64,000 nt of DNA from CAG-882 sp050874385 (GTDB lineage: Bacteria > Bacillota > Clostridia > Lachnospirales > Lachnospiraceae). Every line of letters begins with the position of its first letter. Position 1 is the stretch's first letter. Of the stretch, positions 33,481-42,722 are shown piece after piece. Made by a program: the position numbers and the translations under genes. The stretch lies in contig JBNMKO010000009.1 in the NCBI GenBank assembly GCA_050874385.1, forward strand, positions 3,793 through 67,792. Reading direction: 5' to 3'. The notes under the pieces are model-generated. The model was given only the letters and a program-made list of their open reading frames with translations. It was not told the DNA's origin and searched no databases.

Positions 33481-35064
33481 ATGAAGTTTACCAGGCAGTA
33501 CAGAAAATTGAAAAATATCTATCTGAAAGTTGCAGTAGCTGCCTGCTTGTTTGTCATATTTATTGTACCATTTGCAACCCGTTTTACAGCGCCACAGGAC
33601 GTTGAGGCGAGCGGACGTATGGCGCAGGGAACAGCAGGATATACAGTTGTACTCAACGGAACACCGATAGGATGTACACAGGATGAGATTACAGCTAAGG
33701 AAGCACTACAGAATGTCAGAGCACAACTCAATGCGGAATATGGAACAACAGTATATGCAGATACGGAACTTGAGGTATTTGCAGATGACAATATAAGAGG
33801 AGCTCTTCTTGATAGGGCAGAGCTTGAGAATGTAATGTATGATGCAGTCACATCGATGGCTTATGTACCGGATAACATTGTATATACGGTTCGCATAGAT
33901 GACTACATGGTGACAGTCGGAAGCGAGGCGGAGGTCATTGAGCTCTTAGAGGCAGCCAAGAACAGGATTGCCGGGGACGACGCAGGTGCGTTTCAGGTTG
34001 AGCTTGTGGACAGCACGGACAACGGTTTGTCACACAAGACAGTCAATGTAGCCACAGCCGACATCACGATGAATGAGGCGGCGAAGGTTCTCGCGACGAT
34101 AGACGGAACAGATACAGTTCAGGTAACGGATGACACGGTATTTGAGGACGGAGTCCTCTATGTGGGATTTCAGGAGAACATAGAAGTTATAGAGACAAAG
34201 GGCACGGCAAAGAATGTAATGTCGGTTGAGGATGCACTTGAGGACATAACCAAGGAGAAAGCTGAGAAGGGAACTTATGAAGTGCAGTCAGGCGAGTATC
34301 TCTCAGTGATTTCAGAGAAAACAGGCATACCGCTCAGTGAGTTGTACGAGCTCAATGAAAATCTTAGTGAGGAGAGCGTGATAATGCCGGGCGACCTTAT
34401 CACGATAACAGTTCCTACACCGGAGATTTCAGTGGTTGTGAAGGAAGAGATTACCTACAGCGAAGAGTATGAGGCCGATGTGGTATATGTTGACAACAAC
34501 AGCATGTATCAGGGGCAGGAGAATGTGATATCTCAGGGAACAACTGGTTACAGAGAGGTAATAGCGGTTGTAAGCTCCGTCAACAACAAGGAGTATGACA
34601 GAGAGATTATAAGCCAGAAGGTTGTCAAGGAGGCCACTCCTACAGTGATTGAGAGAGGAACACTTATTCCTCCTACATTTATAAATCCACTCAGCACAAT
34701 GTATATCACATCTGACTATGGATATCGTACACATCCGGTTTCCGGTCAGGTGGGAAGTTTCCACACAGGAGTTGACTTGTATGTGCCTATGGGTTCAGCG
34801 GTCAAGGCATCATGCGGAGGTACGGTTACACTTGCAGGCTGGAACGGTGGATATGGCTGGTGCGTTGATATCAGCCACGGAAACGGCATCACGACAAGAT
34901 ATGGACATCTAAGCTCCATAGAGGTATCTGTTGGACAAACAGTATCTCAGGGACAGAGAATAGCCCTTTCGGGAGCGAGCGGAAATGTCACAGGTCCACA
35001 TCTTCATTTTGAAGTTTTGCTTTGGGGAAATTCACAGAATCCAAGAGATTATTTGAACAAATAA
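33481..35064 (+). CDS. M23 family metallopeptidase with LysM and G5 domains
   Basis: A 527-residue cell-wall endopeptidase. The ATG at 33481 follows TTGGAGGA. One TM segment (about 11-32) anchors it. Then come a ~230-residue region with YabE/cyclophilin-like beta sequence, a LysM (about 266-315, YEVQSGEYLSVISEKTGIPL), a G5-like domain (about 318-397), and the LytM/M23 catalytic domain (about 405-527) with SDYGYRTHP, FHTGVDLYVP and the HLHFE metal motif. The zinc ligands appear complete, so an active endopeptidase is expected. The role in growth or sporulation is not determined. Confidence 0.93.
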   Translation: MKFTRQYRKLKNIYLKVAVAACLFVIFIVPFATRFTAPQDVEASGRMAQGTAGYTVVLNGTPIGCTQDEITAKEALQNVRAQLNAEYGTTVYADTELEVFADDNIRGALLDRAELENVMYDAVTSMAYVPDNIVYTVRIDDYMVTVGSEAEVIELLEAAKNRIAGDDAGAFQVELVDSTDNGLSHKTVNVATADITMNEAAKVLATIDGTDTVQVTDDTVFEDGVLYVGFQENIEVIETKGTAKNVMSVEDALEDITKEKAEKGTYEVQSGEYLSVISEKTGIPLSELYELNENLSEESVIMPGDLITITVPTPEISVVVKEEITYSEEYEADVVYVDNNSMYQGQENVISQGTTGYREVIAVVSSVNNKEYDREIISQKVVKEATPTVIERGTLIPPTFINPLSTMYITSDYGYRTHPVSGQVGSFHTGVDLYVPMGSAVKASCGGTVTLAGWNGGYGWCVDISHGNGITTRYGHLSSIEVSVGQTVSQGQRIALSGASGNVTGPHLHFEVLLWGNSQNPRDYLNK

Positions 35065-35078
35065 TGCGCACAATATAG

Positions 35079-35113
35079 AGCAGAGGAGAGAATAGCCTTT
35101 CCTCTGCTTTATT
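35079..35113 (+). terminator. Intrinsic terminator after the M23 peptidase
   Basis: AGCAGAGGA (35079-35087) pairs with TCCTCTGCT (35100-35108), followed by TTATT. Confidence 0.75.
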
Positions 35114-35207
35114 AGTTTAACCATATTTGCTGCAATGGCAATAAGTGCCAAAGCGGGTTGAAAATGCCCCGGATTATGTGGACAATCTGCCATAAATCAA
35201 AATTTCC

Positions 35208-35235
35208 TTTACAAAAAGCACTTTTATGCTATAAT
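35208..35235 (+). promoter_or_regulatory. Predicted promoter of murA
   Basis: TTTACA (35208-35213), a 16-bp spacer and TATAAT (35230-35235), about 60 nt before the gene. Confidence 0.6.
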
Positions 35236-35294
35236 AGGATAGATGTGTGGAAACACAAGGAAATAACACAATTACATGGAGTCAGAGGTATGTA

Positions 35295-36587
35295 ATGGAA
35301 CAGTATGTTATTAAAGGGGGTAATCCCCTGAGCGGCGAAGTGAATATCATTGGAGCCAAGAACGCAGCTCTCGCTATAATTGCGGCGGCTATTATGGCGG
35401 ACGAGACAGTTACGATAGATAATGTACCGGATGTAAGCGATATACAGGTTCTTTTTGGAGCAGTGGCAAGTATCGGAGCTGTTGTCGAGAGAATTGACAG
35501 ACACACCTACAAGGTGAACGGTGCACTTATAAATACAACAATTGTTGATTATGAGAAGGCTAAGAAGATAAGAGGTTCTTACTATCTTTTAGGTGCCCTT
35601 CTTGGAAAGTACAAGGAAGCCCATGTGGCATTTCCGGGAGGCTGTAACATCGGCACAAGACCGATAGACCAGCATATCAACGGATTTAAGGCTATGGGCG
35701 CGGAGGTTGATACGGCTTACGGCATGATTACCGCAAAGGCGGACAGGCTTGTGGGCGGTCATATCTACCTCGATATGGAGTCAGTTGGAGCTACCATCAA
35801 CATTATGCTCGCGGCAGTGCTCGCGGAGGGCTATACAATCATTGAGAATGCAGCCAAGGAGCCGCATGTTGTCGATGTAGCCAACCTTCTCAACTGCATG
35901 GGTGCCAATATCAAGGGCGCAGGAACAGATGTTATAAGGGTAAGAGGAGTTGCGAAGCTTCACGGTGCGACATACTCAATAATACCTGACCAGATTGAGG
36001 CAGCCACGTTTATGTGCGCGGCAGCGGCTACAGGCGGGGATGTCCTTATAAAGAACGTAATCCCTAAGCACCTTGAGGCTATCACGGCGAAGCTCACACA
36101 GATAGGCTGTGAGGTGTCTGAGTTTGACGATGCCGTAAGGGTTGTCGGATATCGCAATATGAAGTACACCAACGTGAAGACACTTCCTTATCCGGGATTT
36201 CCTACAGACGTACAGCCGCAGATTACGGTTGTCTTAGCTCTTGCAAAGGGTACAAGCATTGTCACGGAGGGCATTTTTGAGAACCGTTTCAAGTACGTTG
36301 ATGAGCTTGCAAAGATGGGTGCGGATATCACTGTCGAGGGCAATACAGCCATCGTGAAGGGTGTTGACCGTTACACAGGGGCGGAAGTAACAGCACCGGA
36401 TTTGCGCGCAGGAGCAGCACTTGTGCTTGCCGGACTTGCCGCTGACGGAATAACCGTTGTGGACGATATCAAGTACATTTTAAGAGGATATGAGGACTTT
36501 GACGCGAAGCTTAGAGACCTTGGCGCGAAGATAGAGTATGTACAGAGTGAGAAGGAACTCAGAAAGTTCGTGCTCAAGATATCGTAA
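35295..36587 (+). CDS. murA: UDP-N-acetylglucosamine 1-carboxyvinyltransferase
   Basis: A 430-residue enzyme of the first committed step of peptidoglycan synthesis, transferring enolpyruvate to UDP-GlcNAc in the cytoplasm. The ATG at 35295 (MEQYVIKGG) is chosen over 35247 for its GAGG and family length. The catalytic loop is PGGCNIGTRPID with Cys present, so it should be fosfomycin-sensitive. GAKNAALAIIAAA and RAGAALVLAGLAA are family signatures. Single gene with its own promoter and terminator. Confidence 0.95.
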   Translation: MEQYVIKGGNPLSGEVNIIGAKNAALAIIAAAIMADETVTIDNVPDVSDIQVLFGAVASIGAVVERIDRHTYKVNGALINTTIVDYEKAKKIRGSYYLLGALLGKYKEAHVAFPGGCNIGTRPIDQHINGFKAMGAEVDTAYGMITAKADRLVGGHIYLDMESVGATINIMLAAVLAEGYTIIENAAKEPHVVDVANLLNCMGANIKGAGTDVIRVRGVAKLHGATYSIIPDQIEAATFMCAAAATGGDVLIKNVIPKHLEAITAKLTQIGCEVSEFDDAVRVVGYRNMKYTNVKTLPYPGFPTDVQPQITVVLALAKGTSIVTEGIFENRFKYVDELAKMGADITVEGNTAIVKGVDRYTGAEVTAPDLRAGAALVLAGLAADGITVVDDIKYILRGYEDFDAKLRDLGAKIEYVQSEKELRKFVLKIS

Positions 36588-36670
36588 TGCATTGTTGTCA
36601 CAGCACAATGGAGATAACTTGTAAACTGTAAAATAGAATGACAATTAAATAAGAAGAATATATGTAATTA

Positions 36671-36713
36671 AAAAACAGGATGGATGTTCAAATGAACGTC
36701 CGTCCTGTTTTTT
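36671..36713. terminator. Bidirectional terminator between murA and a chemoreceptor
   Basis: AAAACAGGATGGATGTTC pairs with the segment 36694-36711, with A and T runs on both sides. Confidence 0.85.
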
Positions 36714-36791
36714 ATATTTATGATATGAAGCAGTAATAATTGCGAAACTTGAATTTTCAAAAAGTTTCGCAATTACATACTTGATGAAATC

Positions 36792-38474
36792 TTAGCGGAA
36801 TTCAAACTGTGATATAAGGTTCTTTAATGTATCAGCCTGTGCAGAAAGCTCCTCGCTTGTAGCGGAGGTCTCCTGTGCGGATGCTGAGTTGCTCTGTACA
36901 ACCTCTGAAATCTGCTCTATTGCCTTTTCTACCTGCTCAAGCATATCGGACTGCTTTCTTGCGGTCTCGCTCGACTGTGCTGCGCTGTCCGCAAATTCCT
37001 TCATTGAATCGAGGATGTTGTTGAGTATGTCTACAGTCTTCTTTGTTATCTCGCTGCCGTTCTCTATCTCGACAAGTGACCTCTCAAGAAGCTCTCTTGT
37101 GTTGACTGCCGACTTGGCACTGTCATCGGCAAGCTTTCCAATCTGGTCTGCAACTACACCGAAGCCTCTTCCGGCATCTCCGGCTCTTGCTGCCTCTATT
37201 GAAGCGTTGAGTGAGAGAAGGTTAGTCTGTGAAGCGATATCCTCAATCTCACCGATAATGTTCTGAATCTTTCTTGATGTGTCGTTGATGCGCTGCATTG
37301 CGTTGGTGAGGTCAAGAAGGTCCTGACGGCTCTTCTCGGCATCAAGTTCAGCCTGCTTTGCCTTCTCGGAAGCGGCATCTGCCTGTGTGGCTGTTGTAGC
37401 AGCGGAGGCGTTGATATTCTCAACTGTTGCGGTGAGCTCCTCGATAGCGCCTGCCTGCTCTGTAGCACCTTCGGCGAGTGTCTGTGCGCTCTCAGCGAGC
37501 TGTGATGAACCGATTGCAACCTGGTCGGATGCGGAGTTGATGTTGTTGAGTGTCTCGTTGAGCTTGCGGTTCATGTTTCTCATCGCCTCGATGAGTGATG
37601 TGAACTCTCCTACATACTGGTCTTCAATCTTGGTGTTGACATTGAAGTTACCCTTTGACATCTGTGTGAGAAGATGTCCTGCGTCGGTGGCAATCTCGTG
37701 GAGTGTGTGGCAGCTCTGTCTGAGGTTGTTGGCAAGCTTTCCGAACTCATCCTCGGACTGGTACTGGATATCAATGTCAAGCTGACCTTTTCTGAGCATG
37801 ATTGCGGCTTTCTCAATCTCTCCCATAGGCTCCATGATAACTCTGACTAATGTGTTGCGGATACGTCCTGAAATTACCAATGCAACAGCGAATATGATAA
37901 CTGTCAGAACTATTGAACCAATGCTGATTGCAAAGGCAAGTGCAAACTCATTTTTAGCTTTGTTTGAAGCGTCAGTTCCTATTTCAACAAGTATGTCCTG
38001 AACTTTCTCAGTTATATCATTGTACTCGCCGTTGAAAATCTCAAGCGCCTTGTCGTTCTCGTTATTCTTAGCATAGCTTAAAAGGCTTGTGCGGACTGTT
38101 CTCAGCTCAAGCATTGCATTATCGAGTTCATTGATAATCTGTGTGTTGTAATAACATGACTTTAACTTAGTTATATTGGAAGCGATGCTGTCGGAATACT
38201 GGCTTGCCATGTCAATCTTTGCTGTGGTCTGTGTCGTGTCGTCGGTTGTCACTGACCAGAGAACCTGCTTTCCAATCGCCTGTAAATCTTTTCTGATTTC
38301 CATCTGAACTACATCACTCTGGTAAGCAGACTGGTAAAAATTTCTGAACTGTATGACTACAGATGTGAGTGCAGCGATTGCTACAACAAAAATAACGGAC
38401 GTTGCGACGAGGACAACGCTGAAAGCGTATTTAAGCTTTTTTGCAATGCCCATGTTTTTGATTTTTTCTTCCAT
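36792..38474 (-). CDS. Methyl-accepting chemotaxis protein (four-helix-bundle sensor)
   Basis: A 560-residue receptor. The start at 38474 is chosen for AAGGAGAG upstream on the minus strand; the open frame continues 40 codons further without a site. TM1 is about 17-42, the extracellular helical sensor (~125 residues) has no Cys, TM2 about 172-195, then HAMP and the signalling domain with EIEDIASQTNLLSLNASIEA at the tip and a QTSATSEELSAQ tail. It differs from the 14-17.6 kb pair in the sensor and signalling helices. The ligand is unknown. Confidence 0.95.
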   Translation of the reverse strand: MEEKIKNMGIAKKLKYAFSVVLVATSVIFVVAIAALTSVVIQFRNFYQSAYQSDVVQMEIRKDLQAIGKQVLWSVTTDDTTQTTAKIDMASQYSDSIASNITKLKSCYYNTQIINELDNAMLELRTVRTSLLSYAKNNENDKALEIFNGEYNDITEKVQDILVEIGTDASNKAKNEFALAFAISIGSIVLTVIIFAVALVISGRIRNTLVRVIMEPMGEIEKAAIMLRKGQLDIDIQYQSEDEFGKLANNLRQSCHTLHEIATDAGHLLTQMSKGNFNVNTKIEDQYVGEFTSLIEAMRNMNRKLNETLNNINSASDQVAIGSSQLAESAQTLAEGATEQAGAIEELTATVENINASAATTATQADAASEKAKQAELDAEKSRQDLLDLTNAMQRINDTSRKIQNIIGEIEDIASQTNLLSLNASIEAARAGDAGRGFGVVADQIGKLADDSAKSAVNTRELLERSLVEIENGSEITKKTVDILNNILDSMKEFADSAAQSSETARKQSDMLEQVEKAIEQISEVVQSNSASAQETSATSEELSAQADTLKNLISQFEFR

Positions 38475-38635
38475 AATAAAGTCTCTCCTTGGTTTTTTAT
38501 GTAGGCATAAAGTTATCGTATGCTTGAGGCAAAGGTAAAAAATGCCCATGTTTTCGCTGTATTTAACTATATAGTACTTGTTTTTTGTTGTCAATTATTT
38601 GGTGTAAAAAAATCAGAAAAAATACAATTTTTTTG

Positions 38636-38680
38636 CGAAAAAAACATCCCCAAAACGTGAATATTCTCGTCTTGGGGATA
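38636..38680 (-). terminator. Intrinsic terminator after the dCache chemoreceptor
   Basis: ATCCCCAAAACG and CGTCTTGGGGAT pair around 38646-38680; on the minus strand the stem is followed by a T run. Confidence 0.75.
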
Positions 38681-38737
38681 TGAATTTATTGCCAATCCTA
38701 GTCATAATTATCAAGGAATGTGCATTACTTTATTTTT

Positions 38738-40867
38738 TTACTTTCTCTCAAGAAGCTTGAATGCGCCTACCAAATTCTTGAGCTTCTCAGCCTGTGCGGC
38801 AAGCTCCTCGCTGCTTGCGGAGCTCTCCTCTGCCATAGCCGTGTTCTCCTGAACAACTGCGGCAATCTGGTCGGCAGCCTGTGAAATCTGGTTGAGGGCA
38901 TCAGCCTGCTCTGTCGATGCCTTGGATATGGCACCTATGTTATCCACAAGTACATTGGTCTTGTCAACGGACTCGATAAGTTTAGCTGCTGTAGCGTCAA
39001 CCTTCTTCTTGCCTATCTCGACGGCGTTCAATGCCTGAACGATGAGGTCGCTTGAGCTCTTAGCCGCTGCGGCACTCTGCGAAGCAAGATTTCCTACCTG
39101 TGTTGCTACGACTGCAAAGCCACGTCCCTCATCGCCTGCTCTTGCAGCCTCGATGGAAGCGTTGAGTGCGAGAAGGTTGGTCTGTGAAGCTATATCGTTG
39201 ATGGTGTTGATAATTCCGCTAATCTGGTTGGCAGCCTCGCTGATTGTATCCATGGCGTGAACAACCTCCTGCATGTCGTCGTTGCTTGCCATGATGTCTG
39301 TCCCGACAACTTTAGCCATATCGTTGGCTGTGTTGGCGTTCTCTGCGTTCTTGTTTACCTGGTCGGACACAGTATCGATTGTGCTCTGTAACTCCTCAAC
39401 TGCGCTTGCCTGGTCTGTTGCGCCCTCTGTTATTGACTGTGCGCCGTCAGAGAGCTGGCTGGCATTTGCCGATACCATGTCGGCTACCTCGTTAATCTCC
39501 GAGAGTGTCTGTGACATGTCTGTGATAAGCGCCACGAGAGCGTTTTCAATGTCCTTGAAGTCTCCGACATGCTCTACATTAGGTGCAATGTTAAAGTTAC
39601 CGGAAGCTATCTCGTTGAGTCCACGGGAGATATCGGCAATAATTTCCTTGAGTCTCTTGGACATCTTTGCAAATGTGTCTGTGAGGTCACCAATCTCATC
39701 CTGATATACAACGTCGACGGATGCGGAGAAGTTACCTTCGGAGAGCTCGTTTGCAACCTCGACAACGCCGTCGATAGGCTTTAAGTACTTGACTGTAAGT
39801 CTGCTGCTTATGAATACTATTATTAAAAGAGTGATTACAGCTAAGACTAACATTATAACTACAAGTATAACGGTGTTGCGCGCCAAGTCAAAGGCTGAGA
39901 GGGCGCTTGAAGCCCACCATGTCTGACCGCTGGCGTTGATAGGTGAGTAGAAACGAACAACGCTTGAGCCGTCATCCTTCTTGGTGGAAACTGAGAAGCT
40001 CTTGCCTGTGTCGATGCCTGCCTGTATCTTTGCATACTGATTTGAGGATATGAGGTCTGTTAAACGCTGACCTACATAGTCACTCGACTCGCTGTCGTAT
40101 ACAATTGTGCCGTCCGATGTGAGAACATCGACGTACATGCTAGGGTAGTCGGAGTCGCTTGATGTGAGCTCCTCAAATGCGTCGACATTGATATCTACAA
40201 GAATTACAGCCTTCGTCTCGCCCTTATATACAATAGGAAAAGATGCGCTTACCATGTTGATGCCCTGGTCATAGTATGGGTCGGTGAAGGAGTTCATCTG
40301 GCTTGTGGCAGCATTCTTGTAGTAGTCATTTGAACTATAGCTCTCGTATGCGCCGTAGCTCTGTACGGTGTCAGGGTCGTCCTCGCTTATGTATATGGTG
40401 TAGTCCTTGATGGCAGTGTCAAACGCATTCGGCTCAAAGAACACGCCGACACCTGCAATCTTGTCGTTGGAGATTGCGGTTGTTCTTGCAATGCTTATAA
40501 TAAAATCTTCAATCTGTTTGTTAAGTTCCTGAAGCTTTACATCGTAAACTGAGCTCTGCTCTGTACGTCCGCTGTAGCCGTTGCGGTTGTGCTCATCATA
40601 CTTATCTACAATGTAATTTTGAAGAATATCTGCACAGTTGGTTGCGGTGGTGAGTACGTTCTGTACCATGACTCCGTTCTGCGCGGCTACGCCTTCAAAT
40701 TCGCCCTTGATGCTTCTGCTTAAAAAGTTTGCTGCTAAAATGGTGCTTATTGCAATGAGCAGTGCAAGAAAGACACCTAACAGCACGCCGGTTGCGGCTG
40801 AGAGTTTGTAGGAAAGTTTTCTGTTTAGAAACTTTTCGTACACAGTGCTTGTTTTACTTTCGTTCAT
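38738..40867 (-). CDS. Methyl-accepting chemotaxis protein with dCache-type sensor
   Basis: A 709-residue receptor. The start at 40867 follows GGAG on the minus strand. TM1 about 22-45, a ~280-residue extracellular sensor of dCache type (DPYYDQGINMVSASFPIVY, GETKAVILVDINVD), TM2 about 335-360, HAMP, then the signalling domain (DIASQTNLLALNASIEAARA). The position where amino-acid-binding dCache domains carry R-x-W-Y reads SSNDYYKNA, so the classic amino-acid motif is not seen. The terminator lies downstream at 38636-38680. Confidence 0.95.
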   Translation of the reverse strand: MNESKTSTVYEKFLNRKLSYKLSAATGVLLGVFLALLIAISTILAANFLSRSIKGEFEGVAAQNGVMVQNVLTTATNCADILQNYIVDKYDEHNRNGYSGRTEQSSVYDVKLQELNKQIEDFIISIARTTAISNDKIAGVGVFFEPNAFDTAIKDYTIYISEDDPDTVQSYGAYESYSSNDYYKNAATSQMNSFTDPYYDQGINMVSASFPIVYKGETKAVILVDINVDAFEELTSSDSDYPSMYVDVLTSDGTIVYDSESSDYVGQRLTDLISSNQYAKIQAGIDTGKSFSVSTKKDDGSSVVRFYSPINASGQTWWASSALSAFDLARNTVILVVIMLVLAVITLLIIVFISSRLTVKYLKPIDGVVEVANELSEGNFSASVDVVYQDEIGDLTDTFAKMSKRLKEIIADISRGLNEIASGNFNIAPNVEHVGDFKDIENALVALITDMSQTLSEINEVADMVSANASQLSDGAQSITEGATDQASAVEELQSTIDTVSDQVNKNAENANTANDMAKVVGTDIMASNDDMQEVVHAMDTISEAANQISGIINTINDIASQTNLLALNASIEAARAGDEGRGFAVVATQVGNLASQSAAAAKSSSDLIVQALNAVEIGKKKVDATAAKLIESVDKTNVLVDNIGAISKASTEQADALNQISQAADQIAAVVQENTAMAEESSASSEELAAQAEKLKNLVGAFKLLERK

Positions 40868-41142
40868 CTTCTTTTTCTCCGTTCTGAGGCTTTCTTTGCC
40901 TCTATTTTTTGTTTCGCGCCTGAGCTTTGTGACAGGTCGCATACATAATGGTATTATAACATCTTCTTTTTTTTAAGGCAATAATAAGGTGTACAAAAAG
41001 ACGGAGGGATAATTGTAAAAAAGGCATAAATTTACATAATATTTGGCAATAAAAACCGCTTATTTTTGCACTATGCACTATTGACTTCTTAGCAGTTATA
41101 TATTATAGTGTATGTGCGAAAAAGTTCATAGAGAGTTTATCC

Positions 41143-41256
41143 CTTATTCAGAGTGATGGAGATACATAGGATCGGTGAAGTCACGGCAACCCCGCAAGCG
41201 GAAGGTGCCAGCCTGAGCGAGATATGCCATATATTATATGGTTCGAACAATAAGAG
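41143..41256 (+). promoter_or_regulatory. SAM-I (S-box) riboswitch upstream of metK
   Basis: P1 is formed by CTTATT (from 41143) and AATAAG (to 41254). Conserved elements are CAGAG, GATGGAG, GATCGGTGAAGTC, CGGCAACC, GGTGCCA, CCTGAGCGA and GAACAATAAGAG, which follow the S-box consensus. The expression terminator follows at 41276-41300. High S-adenosylmethionine is expected to stop metK transcription. Confidence 0.93.
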
Positions 41257-41275
41257 GATTTGATTAGCCCTATTC

Positions 41276-41300
41276 AAGTCCACTTATGTGGGCTTTTTTT
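41276..41300 (+). terminator. Riboswitch-controlled terminator
   Basis: AAGTCCAC (41276-41283) pairs with GTGGGCTT (41288-41295), followed by a T run ending at 41300. It is the regulated terminator of the S-box leader. Confidence 0.85.
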
Positions 41301-41391
41301 AAGCTTTCTATCCATGCGTATTCTATGTGGATAAGGCTTTGACTGTTACATTTTATTTTATATGTTTTTACAAATTTGAAAGGAGATTTTA

Positions 41392-42576
41392 ATGAGCTAC
41401 TTATTTACTTCCGAGTCAGTGACTGAAGGACATCCTGACAAAATCTGCGACCAGGTTTCGGACGCAATACTTGATGCTATGCTTGAGCAGGACCCGATGA
41501 GCCGTGTCGCATGTGAGACACTCACAAACACAGGTTTTATCATGGTAATGGGTGAGATTACCACAAAGGCTAATGTCGATATCCCTGCAATCGTTAGAAA
41601 GACGGTTACTGATATCGGATACGATAATTCTAATTACGGATTTGACGGCAACACATGTGCGGTTATGGTTTCACTTGACAAGCAGTCACCTGATATTGCC
41701 ATGGGAGTTGACAAGGCTTTAGAGGCTAAGGAAAACCAGATGTCAGACGAGGAAATCGACGCAATCGGTGCCGGAGACCAGGGTATGATGTTCGGTTACG
41801 CGTCAAATGAGACAGAGGAGTATATGCCATATCCTATCGCCCTCGCACATAGACTTGCAAAGCAGCTTACAAAGGTGAGAAAGGACGGAACTTTAAAGTA
41901 TCTTCGCCCGGACGGCAAGACACAGGTTACAGTTGAGTACGATGACAACCACAAGCCTGTACACCTCAACGCGGTTGTTCTCTCCACACAGCATGACCCG
42001 GATGTCACACAGAAGCAGATTCATGCGGACATAAAGAAGTATGTTTTCGATGAAATTCTTCCAAAGGAGCTTGTCGACGAGAGAACCAAGATGTACATTA
42101 ATCCTACAGGACGTTTTGTAATCGGCGGACCTAACGGGGACAGCGGTCTCACAGGACGTAAGATTATCGTAGACACCTACGGCGGATTTGCACGTCACGG
42201 CGGCGGAGCTTTTTCCGGCAAGGACTGCACAAAGGTTGACCGTTCAGCAGCTTATGCAGCGCGCTATGTGGCTAAGAACATCGTTGCGGCAGGTCTTGCA
42301 GAGCGCTGTGAAATCCAGCTCTCCTACGCTATCGGTGTAGCACATCCTACATCAATCAATATCGACACATTCGGCACAGGCAAGGTATCAGACGATAAGC
42401 TCTCCGAGATAGTTGCCGAGAACTTCGACTTGAGACCGGCAGGAATTATCAAGATGCTCGACCTTAGAAGACCTATCTACAAGCAGACAGCAGCTTACGG
42501 CCACTTTGGTCGTCACGACATTGATGTGCCTTGGGAGAAGCTTGACAGGGTTGAGACTTTAAAAAAATATCTGTAA
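41392..42576 (+). CDS. metK: S-adenosylmethionine synthase
   Basis: A 394-residue enzyme making S-adenosylmethionine from methionine and ATP. Signatures are TSESVTEGHPDKICDQVSDA (residues 5-24), GAGDQGMMFGYA and GGAFSGKDCTKVDRSAAYAAR. GAAAGGAG precedes ATG. The S-box riboswitch upstream gives feedback by the product. Length and motifs are normal. Confidence 0.98.
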   Translation: MSYLFTSESVTEGHPDKICDQVSDAILDAMLEQDPMSRVACETLTNTGFIMVMGEITTKANVDIPAIVRKTVTDIGYDNSNYGFDGNTCAVMVSLDKQSPDIAMGVDKALEAKENQMSDEEIDAIGAGDQGMMFGYASNETEEYMPYPIALAHRLAKQLTKVRKDGTLKYLRPDGKTQVTVEYDDNHKPVHLNAVVLSTQHDPDVTQKQIHADIKKYVFDEILPKELVDERTKMYINPTGRFVIGGPNGDSGLTGRKIIVDTYGGFARHGGGAFSGKDCTKVDRSAAYAARYVAKNIVAAGLAERCEIQLSYAIGVAHPTSINIDTFGTGKVSDDKLSEIVAENFDLRPAGIIKMLDLRRPIYKQTAAYGHFGRHDIDVPWEKLDRVETLKKYL

Positions 42577-42722
42577 ATGTTTATATTTAATTTATAAACT
42601 ATGGTTTAATAATGTGTTAAAATGGACGTATAGGCGTGGCTTATACGTCCTTTTTTGTCGGATGGCGTAGGAGGCTGTGCAGTATTTGTGCCGTTGTGTG
42701 TCGGCGGAATGGGGACTTTTTT

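Noticed and set aside
38475..38594. 40-codon N-terminal extension of the chemoreceptor
   Set aside because: The extension overlaps the promoter region, has no ribosome site, and is unlike receptor N-termini; AAGGAGAG precedes the ATG at 38474.
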